Below are positions 41,565 through 51,375 of a DNA stretch of 64,000 nucleotides, piece after piece. The DNA is from Porphyrobacter sp. (GTDB taxonomy: Bacteria; Pseudomonadota; Alphaproteobacteria; Sphingomonadales; Sphingomonadaceae), in NCBI GenBank assembly GCA_017744315.1, contig JAGIBN010000002.1, positions 186,001 through 250,000 of the forward strand, given 5' to 3'. The notes under the pieces were generated by a model. It ran no database searches and was not told the origin of the DNA. It saw only the letters and a list, made by a program, of their open reading frames with translations. Made by a program: the position numbers and the translations under genes. Each line of letters begins with the position of its first letter. Within the stretch, counting starts at the first letter, position 1.

Positions 41565-42044
41565 ATGATGCGGATAGGGCTCACAGCGATTTTGGCCGCC
41601 GGCTTGCTCCAGGCCTCGCCGGCCATGGCGCAAAGCGCTGCTCCGATCCTCGGCACCTGGGCAGTCGATGTAACCAAGCTGCCGGTGCCGCCCGAGGCCC
41701 GGCCCAAGAGCGTGATGATCACTTTCAGCGACGCAGGCGAAGGCAAGTATCGCTCAAACGTCGATATCGTGCTGGCCGATGGCAGCGAGAGCCACGGCGT
41801 CGCGATCTATCCGCTGGATGGGACTGCCGCTCCCGCAACCGGGAGCAACGAGGCCGATACCGTCGCCGTGCGGACCCCGGAGCCCAACGTGCTGGTCATG
41901 GCCCTGAGCAAGGGCGGAGTGCCGGGCTCGATCCGCATCTACACCGTCGCGCCCGACGGCAACTCGCAGACCGAGACGGCCGTCTATTACAACGAGAACG
42001 GCATCCCGGTGATGCGGACGAACTACTTCACCCGCGTGCGCTAG
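41565..42044 (+). CDS. Secreted small beta-rich protein, unknown function (159 aa)
   Basis: A signal peptide ('LTAILAAGLLQASPAMAQ') precedes a compact domain with 'ILGTWAVDVTKLPVPPEARP', 'SVMITFSDAGEGKYRS' and 'PDGNSQTETAVYYNENGIP'. The pattern 'GTW..D..' followed by repeated strand-turn-strand segments resembles lipocalin-like periplasmic proteins, but I cannot name a family. Start ATG 41565 follows GGGGAGACGAAC, a good ribosome binding site. The stop overlaps the convergent MFS gene end by 4 nt. Confidence 0.65.
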   Translation: MMRIGLTAILAAGLLQASPAMAQSAAPILGTWAVDVTKLPVPPEARPKSVMITFSDAGEGKYRSNVDIVLADGSESHGVAIYPLDGTAAPATGSNEADTVAVRTPEPNVLVMALSKGGVPGSIRIYTVAPDGNSQTETAVYYNENGIPVMRTNYFTRVR

Positions 42045-43264
42045 GCGCTTGGCTGCGGCGCCTCGTGCGCGGGCATGGGCAGCAGGAAGCCAATCAGCGG
42101 CAGGATCACCATCCCGGCGCCTGAGGCCATGATCGCGTTCGCTACGCCGTAGTCCTCGGCAAAGTGGCCCCATAGCCAGCTGCCGAACGCGATCCCGCCG
42201 AAGGTCACGGCGCTCGCCAGGGCGACGATCCGGCCGACCACTTCGCGCGGAGCCCAGAGCTGAGCGGCGACCGAGAAGCCTGACAGCGCCTGAACCCAGC
42301 CAGCGCCTGCGAGAACCAGCAGCGCTACCATGGCGGGGAGGCTCGGTTGCAGCGCAACGCCGATGCAGGCGAGGCCGTAGATCAGCCCGGCGCTCCGGGT
42401 GATCACCTCTGCCGAATAGCGAGCGCGGAAGAAGGTGGCACTCGCCGCTCCGAGAACCGCGCCGGCGCCGAGTGAGCCGAGGAGGATGCCGTAAACGGTC
42501 GAGCCGCTGTGGAGCATGTCCTTCGATACCAGCGGCATGAGCGCCCAGGCGGCGGCGCCAGTCATGGTGAAGGTCAGCGCACGCAGGAAGATGGTGCGGA
42601 TCTGCGGGGTCGTTGCGGCGTGGCGCAGGCCTTCGGCAATCATCGAGCCCAGCGGTCGGCGGGTCTGCGGCAGGTCCTGAGTGGGGCGCCAGCGCAAATA
42701 GATGCCGATGGCGAGGAGATAACTCGCGGCGTTGACCAGGAAGGCCGTTGTCGAACCGCCGAACGAGACGATTGCACCGCCCATGGCCGGGCCGACGGCT
42801 CGCGCGGTGTTGAAGATAAGGATGTTGAGCGCCACCGCGGCGGCCAGCTCTGTCCGTGGGACCGTGCTGCCGATCGAGGCGCCCATCGCCGGGCTGAAGC
42901 AGGCGATGCCGCAAGCCAGCAAGGCGGTGAGGGTGAGGACGGCAGCAGCCGGCGCATCGCCCGATAGCGCCAACCAGGCGAGCACGAGCGAGATGGATAG
43001 CATCCCGACTTGAGCCGTCAGGATGATCCGCCGCCTATTGTGCATGTCCGCCCAGGCACCTGCGGGCAGCGCCAGCAGCATGATCGGCAGATTGATCGCC
43101 GTCTGCACCAGCGCCACGATATCGGCGGGCTCTCCGTTCGCGGTGAGCAGCCAGGAAGCGCCGACCGACTGGATCGCGTTGCCGAGGTTGGTCAGCAACA
43201 CACCCGCCATGGCGAGCGCGAACATCCGGTGGGCGAGGGGGCTGAAGGTAGCGGAGCGTGTCAT
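42041..43264 (-). CDS. MFS transporter, EntS-like (407 aa)
   Basis: Twelve predicted helices. The N-terminal part 'FALAMAGVLLTNLGNAIQSV' and motif-A loop 'GAWADMHNRRRIILTAQ' fit the MFS_3 (enterobactin exporter-like) group. Substrate unknown; no siderophore genes are nearby. Its start overlaps the stop of the upstream methyltransferase gene (ATGA), so the two are coupled. Confidence 0.82.
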   Translation of the reverse strand: MTRSATFSPLAHRMFALAMAGVLLTNLGNAIQSVGASWLLTANGEPADIVALVQTAINLPIMLLALPAGAWADMHNRRRIILTAQVGMLSISLVLAWLALSGDAPAAAVLTLTALLACGIACFSPAMGASIGSTVPRTELAAAVALNILIFNTARAVGPAMGGAIVSFGGSTTAFLVNAASYLLAIGIYLRWRPTQDLPQTRRPLGSMIAEGLRHAATTPQIRTIFLRALTFTMTGAAAWALMPLVSKDMLHSGSTVYGILLGSLGAGAVLGAASATFFRARYSAEVITRSAGLIYGLACIGVALQPSLPAMVALLVLAGAGWVQALSGFSVAAQLWAPREVVGRIVALASAVTFGGIAFGSWLWGHFAEDYGVANAIMASGAGMVILPLIGFLLPMPAHEAPQPSA

Positions 43265-43833
43265 CGGGGCAGGCGGATAAACGGCACGATCATCGGCACG
43301 CGAGCGCGATATTGTTCATAGCCGCCAAGCTCACCTTCGAGGAAACGCTCCTCGACCTTGGCCTTGAGCGCAAAGCCGAGCGTGAACAGGACAACGCCGA
43401 GCAAAGCCCACGGCGTCCCGCGAAGAACAGCCATGGCGAGGCATGCGGCAATGAGGCCGGTATAGATCGGGTGCCGGACCAGGGCGTAGGGCCCGCTCTC
43501 CACGACGCGGTGCTCGGCCATGCGCTCGACACCGCCTGACCACAGCTTGCCGAGATGGATCCGGGCCCACCAGGCGAACAGGACGCCGGCCGCCGTCAGG
43601 GCGATCATGGACCATCCTAGAGTTGGTGTGACCGGCCAGAGGATCGGGCCGGAGAGTCGCGGTATACCGTTGAAGATCAGGAAAAAGCCCAGGACGATCA
43701 CGACGAAGTGAAGGCGGTATTCACTGCGCGGGGCCTTGACCGTCGGCTTGCTGCGCCAGAGCGCGGCGATGTGCCAGGAAACGAGCCAGACAGCCCACAA
43801 GCCAAGCGCGATCTTGATGAAATCCCCTCTCAT
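43261..43833 (-). CDS. Isoprenylcysteine carboxylmethyltransferase-family membrane protein (190 aa)
   Basis: ICMT/PEMT-type membrane protein with about five helices and the C-terminal signature 'GPYALVRHPIYTG' followed by 'EERFLEGELGGYEQYRARV', which binds S-adenosylmethionine and substrate. Bacterial members have mostly unknown substrates (lipids or isoprenoids). Start ATG 43833 is preferred; the frame runs 63 codons further upstream but that part is basic and unstructured and lies over the promoter region. Confidence 0.82.
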   Translation of the reverse strand: MRGDFIKIALGLWAVWLVSWHIAALWRSKPTVKAPRSEYRLHFVVIVLGFFLIFNGIPRLSGPILWPVTPTLGWSMIALTAAGVLFAWWARIHLGKLWSGGVERMAEHRVVESGPYALVRHPIYTGLIAACLAMAVLRGTPWALLGVVLFTLGFALKAKVEERFLEGELGGYEQYRARVPMIVPFIRLPR

Positions 43834-43903
43834 TGAGGCCCTCTTAGACCGATCCAAGGCGTCCAGGAAGCTTTCGAAGATTACTAGTTCACGCAAGATT
43901 CGA

Positions 43904-43933
43904 TTGACATTTCGCAACTGCGAAACCATATGG
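43904..43933 (+). promoter_or_regulatory. Putative promoter with palindromic operator in the spacer
   Basis: A consensus -35 TTGACA (43904-43909) is followed after 17-18 bp by CATATGG as a weak -10. The spacer is occupied by TTTCGCA-AC-TGCGAAA (43910-43925), a 7-2-7 inverted repeat. A protein bound there would block RNA polymerase. Transcription would run toward the helicase gene at 44101. Prediction from sequence only. Confidence 0.45.
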
Positions 43934-44100
43934 CCGCCATCGAAGCGCCGCGGCAGCGTGAACTGGCGGATAAATCCGCCCCGGCCGCGCTTCGGTCTAC
44001 TCAAGAGAGCTTCCCTTTTCACGCGGGTCGTTCAGACACCCGCTGACGCGCGCCGTTCAGGCTGCGCGCTGACGCATATATTGCGAGTTCAAGACTTAAC

Positions 44101-45654
44101 ATGACATTTGAAACCCTCGGGCTGTCTCAGCCCGTACTCCAGGCGCTCGAGCTCAAGGGCTATGGGCAGCCGACCCCGATCCAGGAACAGTCGATCCCTT
44201 ACGTGCTCGACGGCCGCGACCTGCTCGGTATCGCGCAGACCGGTACCGGCAAGACTGCGGCTTTCATGCTGCCGTCGATCGACCGCCTGATTGCTTCCGA
44301 CAAGCGGCCCAAGCCGCGCTGCTGCCGCATGCTGGTGCTCGCGCCGACGCGCGAACTGGCCGGCCAGATCGCCGAGAGCGCTCGTGAATACGGGCAATTC
44401 TCGCACCTCAAGGTCGTCACCGTGTTCGGCGGCACCTCGGTCAACAAGAACCGCCAGGACGTGGCGCGTGGCGTCGATATCCTGATCGCCACTCCGGGTC
44501 GCCTGGTCGACCTGACGGAGCAAAATGCGCTCGACCTGTCGCAGGTCGAGATCCTGGTGCTCGACGAAGCCGACCAGATGATGGACCTCGGCTTCATCCA
44601 CGCCCTGCGCGCGATCGTCCGGCTTCTGCCGAAGCAGCGCCAGACGCTGTTCTTCTCCGCCACGATGCCGAACGCGATCAAGCAGCTGGCCGGCCAGTAC
44701 CTGACCGATCCGGCGCAAGTCTCGGTGACGCCGGCAAGCACGACTGCCGAGCGTGTCGAGCAGTACGTCTGCTTCGTCGGCCAGCCTGAGAAGCAGGGCC
44801 TGCTCACGCTCACTCTGCGCGCCGGGTTCAAGACCGGCGAGATGGACCGCGTGCTCGTGTTCACCCGCACCAAGCATGGTGCCGACCGCGTGGTGAAGAA
44901 GCTCATCCAGAGCAACATCCGCGCCAACGCCATTCACGGCAACAAGAGCCAGCCGCAGCGCGAACGCGCGCTCGACGAGTTCAAGCAGGGCAGCGTCAGG
45001 GTGCTAGTGGCGACCGACATCGCGGCGCGCGGCATCGACATCTCGGGCGTCAGCCACGTGGTGAACTTCGAGCTGCCGAACGTCGCCGAGCAATACGTCC
45101 ACCGCATCGGCCGCACCGCGCGTGCGGGACGCGAAGGCGTGGCAATCAGCTTCTGCGCCAATGACGAACGCGACTACCTGCGCGACATCCAGCGCCTGAC
45201 CAAGGTCACTCTCGACCAGGTGCCGCTGCCTGAGGGTCTGCGGGACGAGGTCGCGATCGTGGCCAAGCACGCCGAGCCGGTACGCGGCCCGCGCCGCCAG
45301 CCTGGCCGCGGTCAGCCGCCGCGTCGCGACACCCGCACCGAAGCGCAGCGTGATGCGCGTGGCGAGGCTCGTGTCGAGCCGCGCGGTCAGCAGGGCGAGC
45401 GCCGTCAGGGTAACGGCGGTGGTCAGGGCGAACGTCGTCACGGCCACGGCGGTGGCCAGGGTCGTTCCGCCCACGGTGGCGGGCAGGGCCAGGGCGAACG
45501 TCGCGAGAACCGCGGTGGCGGGCAGGGCGAGCGTCGCCATGGTCACGGCGGAGGCCAGGGTCGTCCGGGCGGCAAGCCTGGCGGCAATGGCGGCAACCGC
45601 CGTCGCGGCAACCGGGGCGGCCGTCCCGGCGGCCAGCGCGCCGTCGAAGGCTAA
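44101..45654 (+). CDS. rhlE: DEAD-box RNA helicase, RhlE-type, with Gly/Arg/His-rich tail (517 aa)
   Basis: All core helicase motifs are visible: Q motif 'GYGQPTPIQEQSIP', I 'AQTGTGKTAAF', II 'VLDEADQMMDLGF', III 'FFSATMP', and 'DIAARGIDISGVSHVVNFELP' through 'HRIGRTARAGREG'. The last 100 or so residues are a low-complexity tail with repeats such as 'GGGQGERRHGHGGGQGR', expected to bind RNA or promote condensates. Likely roles are ribosome assembly or mRNA turnover in the cold (family knowledge). Confidence 0.93.
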   Translation: MTFETLGLSQPVLQALELKGYGQPTPIQEQSIPYVLDGRDLLGIAQTGTGKTAAFMLPSIDRLIASDKRPKPRCCRMLVLAPTRELAGQIAESAREYGQFSHLKVVTVFGGTSVNKNRQDVARGVDILIATPGRLVDLTEQNALDLSQVEILVLDEADQMMDLGFIHALRAIVRLLPKQRQTLFFSATMPNAIKQLAGQYLTDPAQVSVTPASTTAERVEQYVCFVGQPEKQGLLTLTLRAGFKTGEMDRVLVFTRTKHGADRVVKKLIQSNIRANAIHGNKSQPQRERALDEFKQGSVRVLVATDIAARGIDISGVSHVVNFELPNVAEQYVHRIGRTARAGREGVAISFCANDERDYLRDIQRLTKVTLDQVPLPEGLRDEVAIVAKHAEPVRGPRRQPGRGQPPRRDTRTEAQRDARGEARVEPRGQQGERRQGNGGGQGERRHGHGGGQGRSAHGGGQGQGERRENRGGGQGERRHGHGGGQGRPGGKPGGNGGNRRRGNRGGRPGGQRAVEG

Positions 45655-45679
45655 ATCTCCTGCTCCCGTAGTTGGCAAA

Positions 45680-45717
45680 CCCGCTCTGCAAGGCCATATC
45701 GCGCCGCGCAGAGCGGG
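45680..45717 (+). promoter_or_regulatory. Leader hairpin touching the gor ribosome binding site
   Basis: A perfect 10-bp stem CCCGCTCTGC (45680-45689) / GCAGAGCGGG (45708-45717) with an 18-nt loop ends 8 nt before the gor start codon. The last three stem bases form part of the GGGAG ribosome binding site (45715-45719). It might limit translation of gor, or act as a weak end for the helicase transcript; there is no T-run. Confidence 0.5.
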
Positions 45718-45725
45718 AGCTATTC

Positions 45726-47069
45726 ATGGCCGACTACGATTACGACCTCTTCACCATCGGCGCCGGTTCAGGCGGCGTCAGGGCCAGCCGGATTGCCGCG
45801 GGCTATGGCGCGAAAGTCGCCGTGGCGGAGGAGTACCGCGTCGGTGGCACCTGCGTAATCCGCGGCTGCGTACCCAAGAAGATGCTCGTCTACGGCGCCC
45901 ACTTCGCCGAGGACCTGCAGGACGCGAAGAACTTCGGTTGGACCGTCGATAACTGCACCTTCGACTGGAAGGTCCTGCGCGACAACGTCCTCAAGGACGT
46001 TGACCGGCTCAACGGGCTCTACACGCAGACGCTCGAGAACAACAAAGTCGAGATCATCCCGCAGCGCGCCACGGTCACCGGACCGAACGAAGTGACGCTC
46101 GGCGATGGCTCCAAGGTCACTGCCCGGTACATCCTGATCGCGGTCGGCGCTCGCCCGCATGTGCCGAGCTGCCCAGGTCACGAGCATGGCATCACCTCCA
46201 ACGAGGCGTTCCATCTCGACGAGCTGCCCAAGCGCATCCTGATCGCTGGCGGCGGCTATATCGCCAACGAGTTCGCCGGCATCTTCAACGAATTCGGCAC
46301 CCACGTCACGATCATCAACCGCAGCGACAAGCTGTTGCGCGGATATGATGAGCAACTGCGCGACAGGCTGCTGCAGATCTCGCTCACCAAGGGCATCGAC
46401 TTCCGCTTCAACGCCGAGTTCCGCGGAATCGAGAAGCTGGAGAACGGCGCGCTCAAGGTCTTGATGACCAACCACGATCCGCTCGAAGTCGACGCGGTGA
46501 TGTATGCGACGGGCCGCCTGCCCAATACCGAGGGGCTCGGCCTCGCTGAGGTCGGCGTCGAGCTCGGCGAGAAGGGCGAGATCAAGGTCGACCGCTTCAG
46601 CAAGACCAACATCGACAGCATCTACGCCGTCGGCGACGTCACTGACCGAGTGCAACTGACCCCGGTCGCGATCCGCGAGGGCCATGCCTTCGCCGATACC
46701 GTGTTCGGCAACAAGCCGACCGCCGTCGATCACTCCTGTGTCCCGAGCGCCGTCTTCAGCCATCCGCCGATGTGTGGCGTCGGCATGACCGAGAGCGAAG
46801 CCCGCAACAAGCTGGGCTCGGTCAAGGTCTACACTTCCGACTTCCGCTCGATGAAGAACGTCCTCGCCGGGCGAAACGAGCGCAGCCTCTACAAGATGAT
46901 CTGCGACGATGCCGACAAGGTGGTCGGCATTCACCTGCTCGGTCCGGATGCGCCGGAAATCCTCCAGGGCGCGGCGGTTGCGGTGAAGGCGGGCCTGAGC
47001 AAGGCGGACTTCGACGCGACCGTGGCGATTCACCCGACCATGGCCGAAGAGCTGGTGTTGATGCGGTAA
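45726..47069 (+). CDS. gor: Glutathione-disulfide reductase (447 aa)
   Basis: FAD-dependent disulfide reductase using NADPH to regenerate glutathione. The FAD motif is '[16 protein letters not shown]'. The redox pair is Cys43/Cys48 in '[13 protein letters not shown]'. The NADPH fold has '[15 protein letters not shown]', and the C-terminal dimer interface has the catalytic His in '[11 protein letters not shown]'. ATG 45726 with GGGAG in front is chosen over the longer frame from 45672. A trypanothione reductase-like or mercuric reductase identity is unlikely given the clean GR motifs. Confidence 0.93.
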   Translation: MADYDYDLFTIGAGSGGVRASRIAAGYGAKVAVAEEYRVGGTCVIRGCVPKKMLVYGAHFAEDLQDAKNFGWTVDNCTFDWKVLRDNVLKDVDRLNGLYTQTLENNKVEIIPQRATVTGPNEVTLGDGSKVTARYILIAVGARPHVPSCPGHEHGITSNEAFHLDELPKRILIAGGGYIANEFAGIFNEFGTHVTIINRSDKLLRGYDEQLRDRLLQISLTKGIDFRFNAEFRGIEKLENGALKVLMTNHDPLEVDAVMYATGRLPNTEGLGLAEVGVELGEKGEIKVDRFSKTNIDSIYAVGDVTDRVQLTPVAIREGHAFADTVFGNKPTAVDHSCVPSAVFSHPPMCGVGMTESEARNKLGSVKVYTSDFRSMKNVLAGRNERSLYKMICDDADKVVGIHLLGPDAPEILQGAAVAVKAGLSKADFDATVAIHPTMAEELVLMR

Positions 47070-47071
47070 CG

Positions 47072-47094
47072 ATCCTCCCCGTGCCGGGGAGGAT
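47072..47094. repeat. Short palindromic repeat, copy 1
   Basis: ATCCTCCCC - GTGCC - GGGGAGGAT: a perfect 9-bp stem 2 nt after the gor stop. A second copy with identical arms and a different loop is at 49679-49701, also touching a stop codon. Likely a dispersed REP-like element that may also act as a transcript end. Confidence 0.65.
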
Positions 47095-47149
47095 TGGCAA
47101 TCGCAACTCCTCGTTCTACCCCAAGCACCTGGGCAGCAGGGAGAGCGCA

Positions 47150-48656
<1,507 letters not shown>

Positions 48657-48676
<20 letters not shown>

Positions 48677-48977
48677 GCGTCGGCAAAAACGGGGCTCGTC
48701 GACTCCTGTAGATCTTGTCCCAAAGGGCGTGCGCGAGTTCTGGATCGAGAACACCGGGCCGTCTGAATTGAGGATCATGCTGGAGCCGTGGTGTGACATC
48801 TACCATATTCCGCCAGGGCAGAGGGCGCGGCTAATCGCTCCGTTGAGGGATCAACACGATGTGTTTCACGTACAGTATGACCCGGACAACCATCTTGGAA
48901 TTTGCTGTCCATCTGAAACTACGGTGACGATCGAGGAATGGACGAGGCCAACTCCCCCTCCGGCAGTCTCGACCTGA
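48657..48977 (+). CDS. Orphan small protein (106 aa)
   Basis: Family not recognised. The start ATG 48657 lies 20 nt inside the end of the carboxylase gene. A basic N-terminus ('[11 protein letters not shown]') is followed by a compact soluble domain with '[18 protein letters not shown]' and '[15 protein letters not shown]', looking like a small beta sandwich or cupin-like fold. Codon usage is less GC-rich than in the carboxylase gene. It ends 40 nt inside the next small gene. Confidence 0.6.
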
Positions 48978-49231
48978 TCCGCAGCGGATATGCGATCCAT
49001 ATGAACTGGTACTTCCCTCTCATCCCCGCGATCCTCATCGCGATCCTGTTCTGGGCCACGCGTGAGACGCTTCGCACCGGTAGGGTCGAGAAGATGGGAA
49101 TGGTCGTGAGGCGCGGGGAAAAGCCGGTCACCTTCTGGGCTTTCGTCGTCACCCAGTGGTTCTGGATCGCGATGATGGTGACAGTGCTGGGCATGTGGGC
49201 GATCGACTTCAACGGGATGCGGACCGGGTAG
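48938..49231 (+). CDS. Small two-helix membrane protein (97 aa)
   Basis: Two strong membrane segments ('FPLIPAILIAILFWAT' and 'FVVTQWFWIAMMVTVLGMW') joined by a basic cytoplasmic loop ('GRVEKMGMVVRRGEKP'). No known family recognised. ATG 48938 follows GAGGA closely and overlaps the preceding gene by 40 nt. It ends 4 nt before the DUF488 gene, so these small genes may be one transcript with pccB. Confidence 0.65.
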   Translation: MDEANSPSGSLDLIRSGYAIHMNWYFPLIPAILIAILFWATRETLRTGRVEKMGMVVRRGEKPVTFWAFVVTQWFWIAMMVTVLGMWAIDFNGMRTG

Positions 49232-49235
49232 GGCG

Positions 49236-49679
49236 GTGCCGACGATCTTCACCATCGGCTACGAACAGGTGACGCAGGCCGCGGTGGTCTCTGCGTTGCA
49301 GGAGGCCGGGGTCGAGGTCCTGGCCGACATTCGCTACCTGCCGCTATCGCGCCGTCCAGGGTTTTCGAAGAGCTCGCTCAAGGCGGCGGTCGAAGAGGTC
49401 GGGATCGCTTACCGCCATTTCAAGCAACTCGGCACACCCGCCGAAGGTCGCGCAGCGGCGCGACGCCATGACCATGCCGAATTGGCGCGGGTCTATGCCG
49501 GACAACTGGAGCTGCCTGAGGCCATGGCCCAGATGGCCGAGCTCAGGACCTTGGCGGGGGAGAAGGCAGTGGCGCTGCTGTGTTACGAGCGTGACGCGGC
49601 AGAGTGCCACCGGTCGCTGTTGTACGACGCGCTGTTTTCCGATTTTGCGCGGGTCGATTTGGAACCGACCCTGCCGTGA
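49236..49679 (+). CDS. DUF488-family protein (147 aa)
   Basis: Matches the DUF488 pattern: 'TIFTIGYEQVTQAAVVSALQ' at the start, 'LADIRYLPLSRRPGFSKSSL' in the middle and 'VALLCYERDAAECHRSLL' with the conserved Cys-His near the end. Function is not established for the family. GTG 49236 is the start, with GGGTAGGGCG before it. The stop codon TGA shares a base with the second palindromic repeat. Confidence 0.88.
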   Translation: MPTIFTIGYEQVTQAAVVSALQEAGVEVLADIRYLPLSRRPGFSKSSLKAAVEEVGIAYRHFKQLGTPAEGRAAARRHDHAELARVYAGQLELPEAMAQMAELRTLAGEKAVALLCYERDAAECHRSLLYDALFSDFARVDLEPTLP

Positions 49680-49701
49680 TCCTCCCCAGGATGGGGAGGA
49701 T
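49679..49701. repeat. Short palindromic repeat, copy 2
   Basis: ATCCTCCCC - AGGAT - GGGGAGGAT, followed by ATTT. Both arms are identical to the copy at 47072-47094. It begins within the stop codon of the DUF488 gene. Confidence 0.65.
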
Positions 49702-49782
49702 ATTTGCGTTCATGCTATGTTCTTTTCAAAATATCGATAAAAACACTTTCCTACAAGCACTTAGATATGCACTGTCTCGATC

Positions 49783-51375
49783 ATGGAGGTTCGCTTGATG
49801 ATCGCAGATGAGAGGCTTGGAGCGCACAGCAAAGTGACACTTTTCGAAAAGCGCCAGAACCGTGTCACCCCTGTCACCCCCTGTCACCTTGCAGGATGGT
49901 TGGCGGCGACTCTGTTGGTTCTTCTCGCCTTTGCCGCACCGCTGAAGGCGCAGGAGCTCCCGCACCTTGAGCGCCGGGGTGACGCTACCCAACTGATCGT
50001 CGATGGGCGGCCGTTCCTGATCCTCGGCGGCGAACTCGGTAACTCTAGTGCTTCCAGCCGAGAGTACATGCGCCCGTACTGGGCGAAGCTGCGGGCGATG
50101 AACCTCAATACCGTGCTGGCCCCGGTCTCGTGGGAGCTAATCGAGCCCGAGGAACGTCGTTTCGATTTCGCCAGCGTCGATGGCCTGCTCGAAGACGCGC
50201 GGGCCCATGACATGCGGCTCGTGCTGCTGTGGTTCGGTACCTGGAAAAACTCGACGTCGAGCTATGCGCCCGCCTGGGTCAAGCGCGACACGGCCCGCTT
50301 TCAGCGCACCAAGGGCAAGGATGGCCGGGCGCAGGAGATCATGTCCGCCTTTTCGAAAGAAGCTCGCGACGCTGATGCCCGGGCATTCGCGGCGCTGATG
50401 CGGCACCTCAAGGCGGTCGATGGGGACCGGCACACTGTCCTGATGGTGCAGGTCGAGAACGAAGTGGGCTTCCTGCCTTTCGCCAAGGAAGGCGGCAACG
50501 GTGCCGATCTCGCTGCCGACGAGCGGGCCATGGCGAGCGCCTACGCCCGCTATGTCGAAGCCGTGGCCGCGGCGGGGAAGCGCGAGTATCCGCTGCCGAT
50601 GTACGTCAACGGGGCCCAGGGCCGGCCTAGCGTAGTACCCGGCGACTATCCGAGCGGTGGGCCTCTGGCGCATCTGGCGAAGGAGTGGCGTCAGGGCGCG
50701 CCCTCGATCGATTTCATCGCGCCCGACATCTACTTTCCCAACTTCGCAGGCATAGCGGATAAGTACGTTGAGAGTGGAAACCCGCTGTTCGTGCCCGAAG
50801 CCAACCGGTCATCGGACGCGCGGATCGGGGCCAATGCGCTCCGCAGCATCGGCCATCACGATGCCATTGGGTTCAGCCCCTTCGCCATCGAGGATGCCGG
50901 CGAGGCTGATGCCGCCCGCATCGCCGGGCTCTACGAGATGCTTGGCGGAATTTCGCCGCTGGTGCTTGAGGCGCAGTCGAAAGGTAGGATCGCAGGGTTT
51001 GCCAATCCCGTGTCGTTCGATGGGACGGTGGATGAGGCCGCGTTGGTTGAGACGTTCGGCCCCGGGCTTTTTACCGTCACTACCATCGATCCGTGGACCG
51101 ACCGGGCGAAGCAGGATCCTTCAACCCACGGCGCGGTGCTGATCTGGCTTGGCGGCGAGGATTACCTTCTCGCCGGGCAAGGCATCACGCTGACCGTCGA
51201 ACCCGCGGATGGGCGGGGGCGCCTCGGTTTCGATTGGGTGGAGGAAGGCCACTACGCCGACGGCCAGTGGGTCGCGGGGCGCCGTCTCAATGGTGACCAG
51301 ACCCACCAGGGGCGCCACGTGCGGCTGCCGCCTGGTGAGTTCGGGATGCAGAGGTTCCGGCTCTACCGCTACTAG
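49783..51375 (+). CDS. Secreted beta-galactosidase-like glycosidase, GH35/DUF5597 type (530 aa)
   Basis: TIM-barrel glycosidase: 'GRPFLILGGELGNSSASS' and 'LNTVLAPVSWELIEPEE' as in GH35/GH42 enzymes, the acid/base Glu in 'VQVENEVGFLP', a candidate nucleophile Glu in 'LFVPEANRS', and a C-terminal beta domain of DUF5597 type. A signal-peptide-like stretch ('LAATLLVLLAFAAPLKAQ') begins only near residue 40. The 39 residues before it are encoded partly by a repeat-like element (49834-49888), so the real start may be TTG 49900 or elsewhere. Likely acts on plant or algal galactosides in the periplasm. Confidence 0.82.
   Translation: MEVRLMIADERLGAHSKVTLFEKRQNRVTPVTPCHLAGWLAATLLVLLAFAAPLKAQELPHLERRGDATQLIVDGRPFLILGGELGNSSASSREYMRPYWAKLRAMNLNTVLAPVSWELIEPEERRFDFASVDGLLEDARAHDMRLVLLWFGTWKNSTSSYAPAWVKRDTARFQRTKGKDGRAQEIMSAFSKEARDADARAFAALMRHLKAVDGDRHTVLMVQVENEVGFLPFAKEGGNGADLAADERAMASAYARYVEAVAAAGKREYPLPMYVNGAQGRPSVVPGDYPSGGPLAHLAKEWRQGAPSIDFIAPDIYFPNFAGIADKYVESGNPLFVPEANRSSDARIGANALRSIGHHDAIGFSPFAIEDAGEADAARIAGLYEMLGGISPLVLEAQSKGRIAGFANPVSFDGTVDEAALVETFGPGLFTVTTIDPWTDRAKQDPSTHGAVLIWLGGEDYLLAGQGITLTVEPADGRGRLGFDWVEEGHYADGQWVAGRRLNGDQTHQGRHVRLPPGEFGMQRFRLYRY
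49834..49888. repeat. Palindromic/tandem element at the 5' end of the glycosidase gene
   Basis: GTGACAC (49834-49840) and GTGTCAC (49862-49868) form an inverted pair. Directly after the first arm lies the perfect palindrome TTTTCGAAAA (49841-49850). After the second arm the unit CTGTCACCC is repeated (49871-49888). In translation it gives 'VTPVTPCH'. It looks like a small interspersed repeat inserted at the gene start rather than protein-coding design. Confidence 0.5.
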
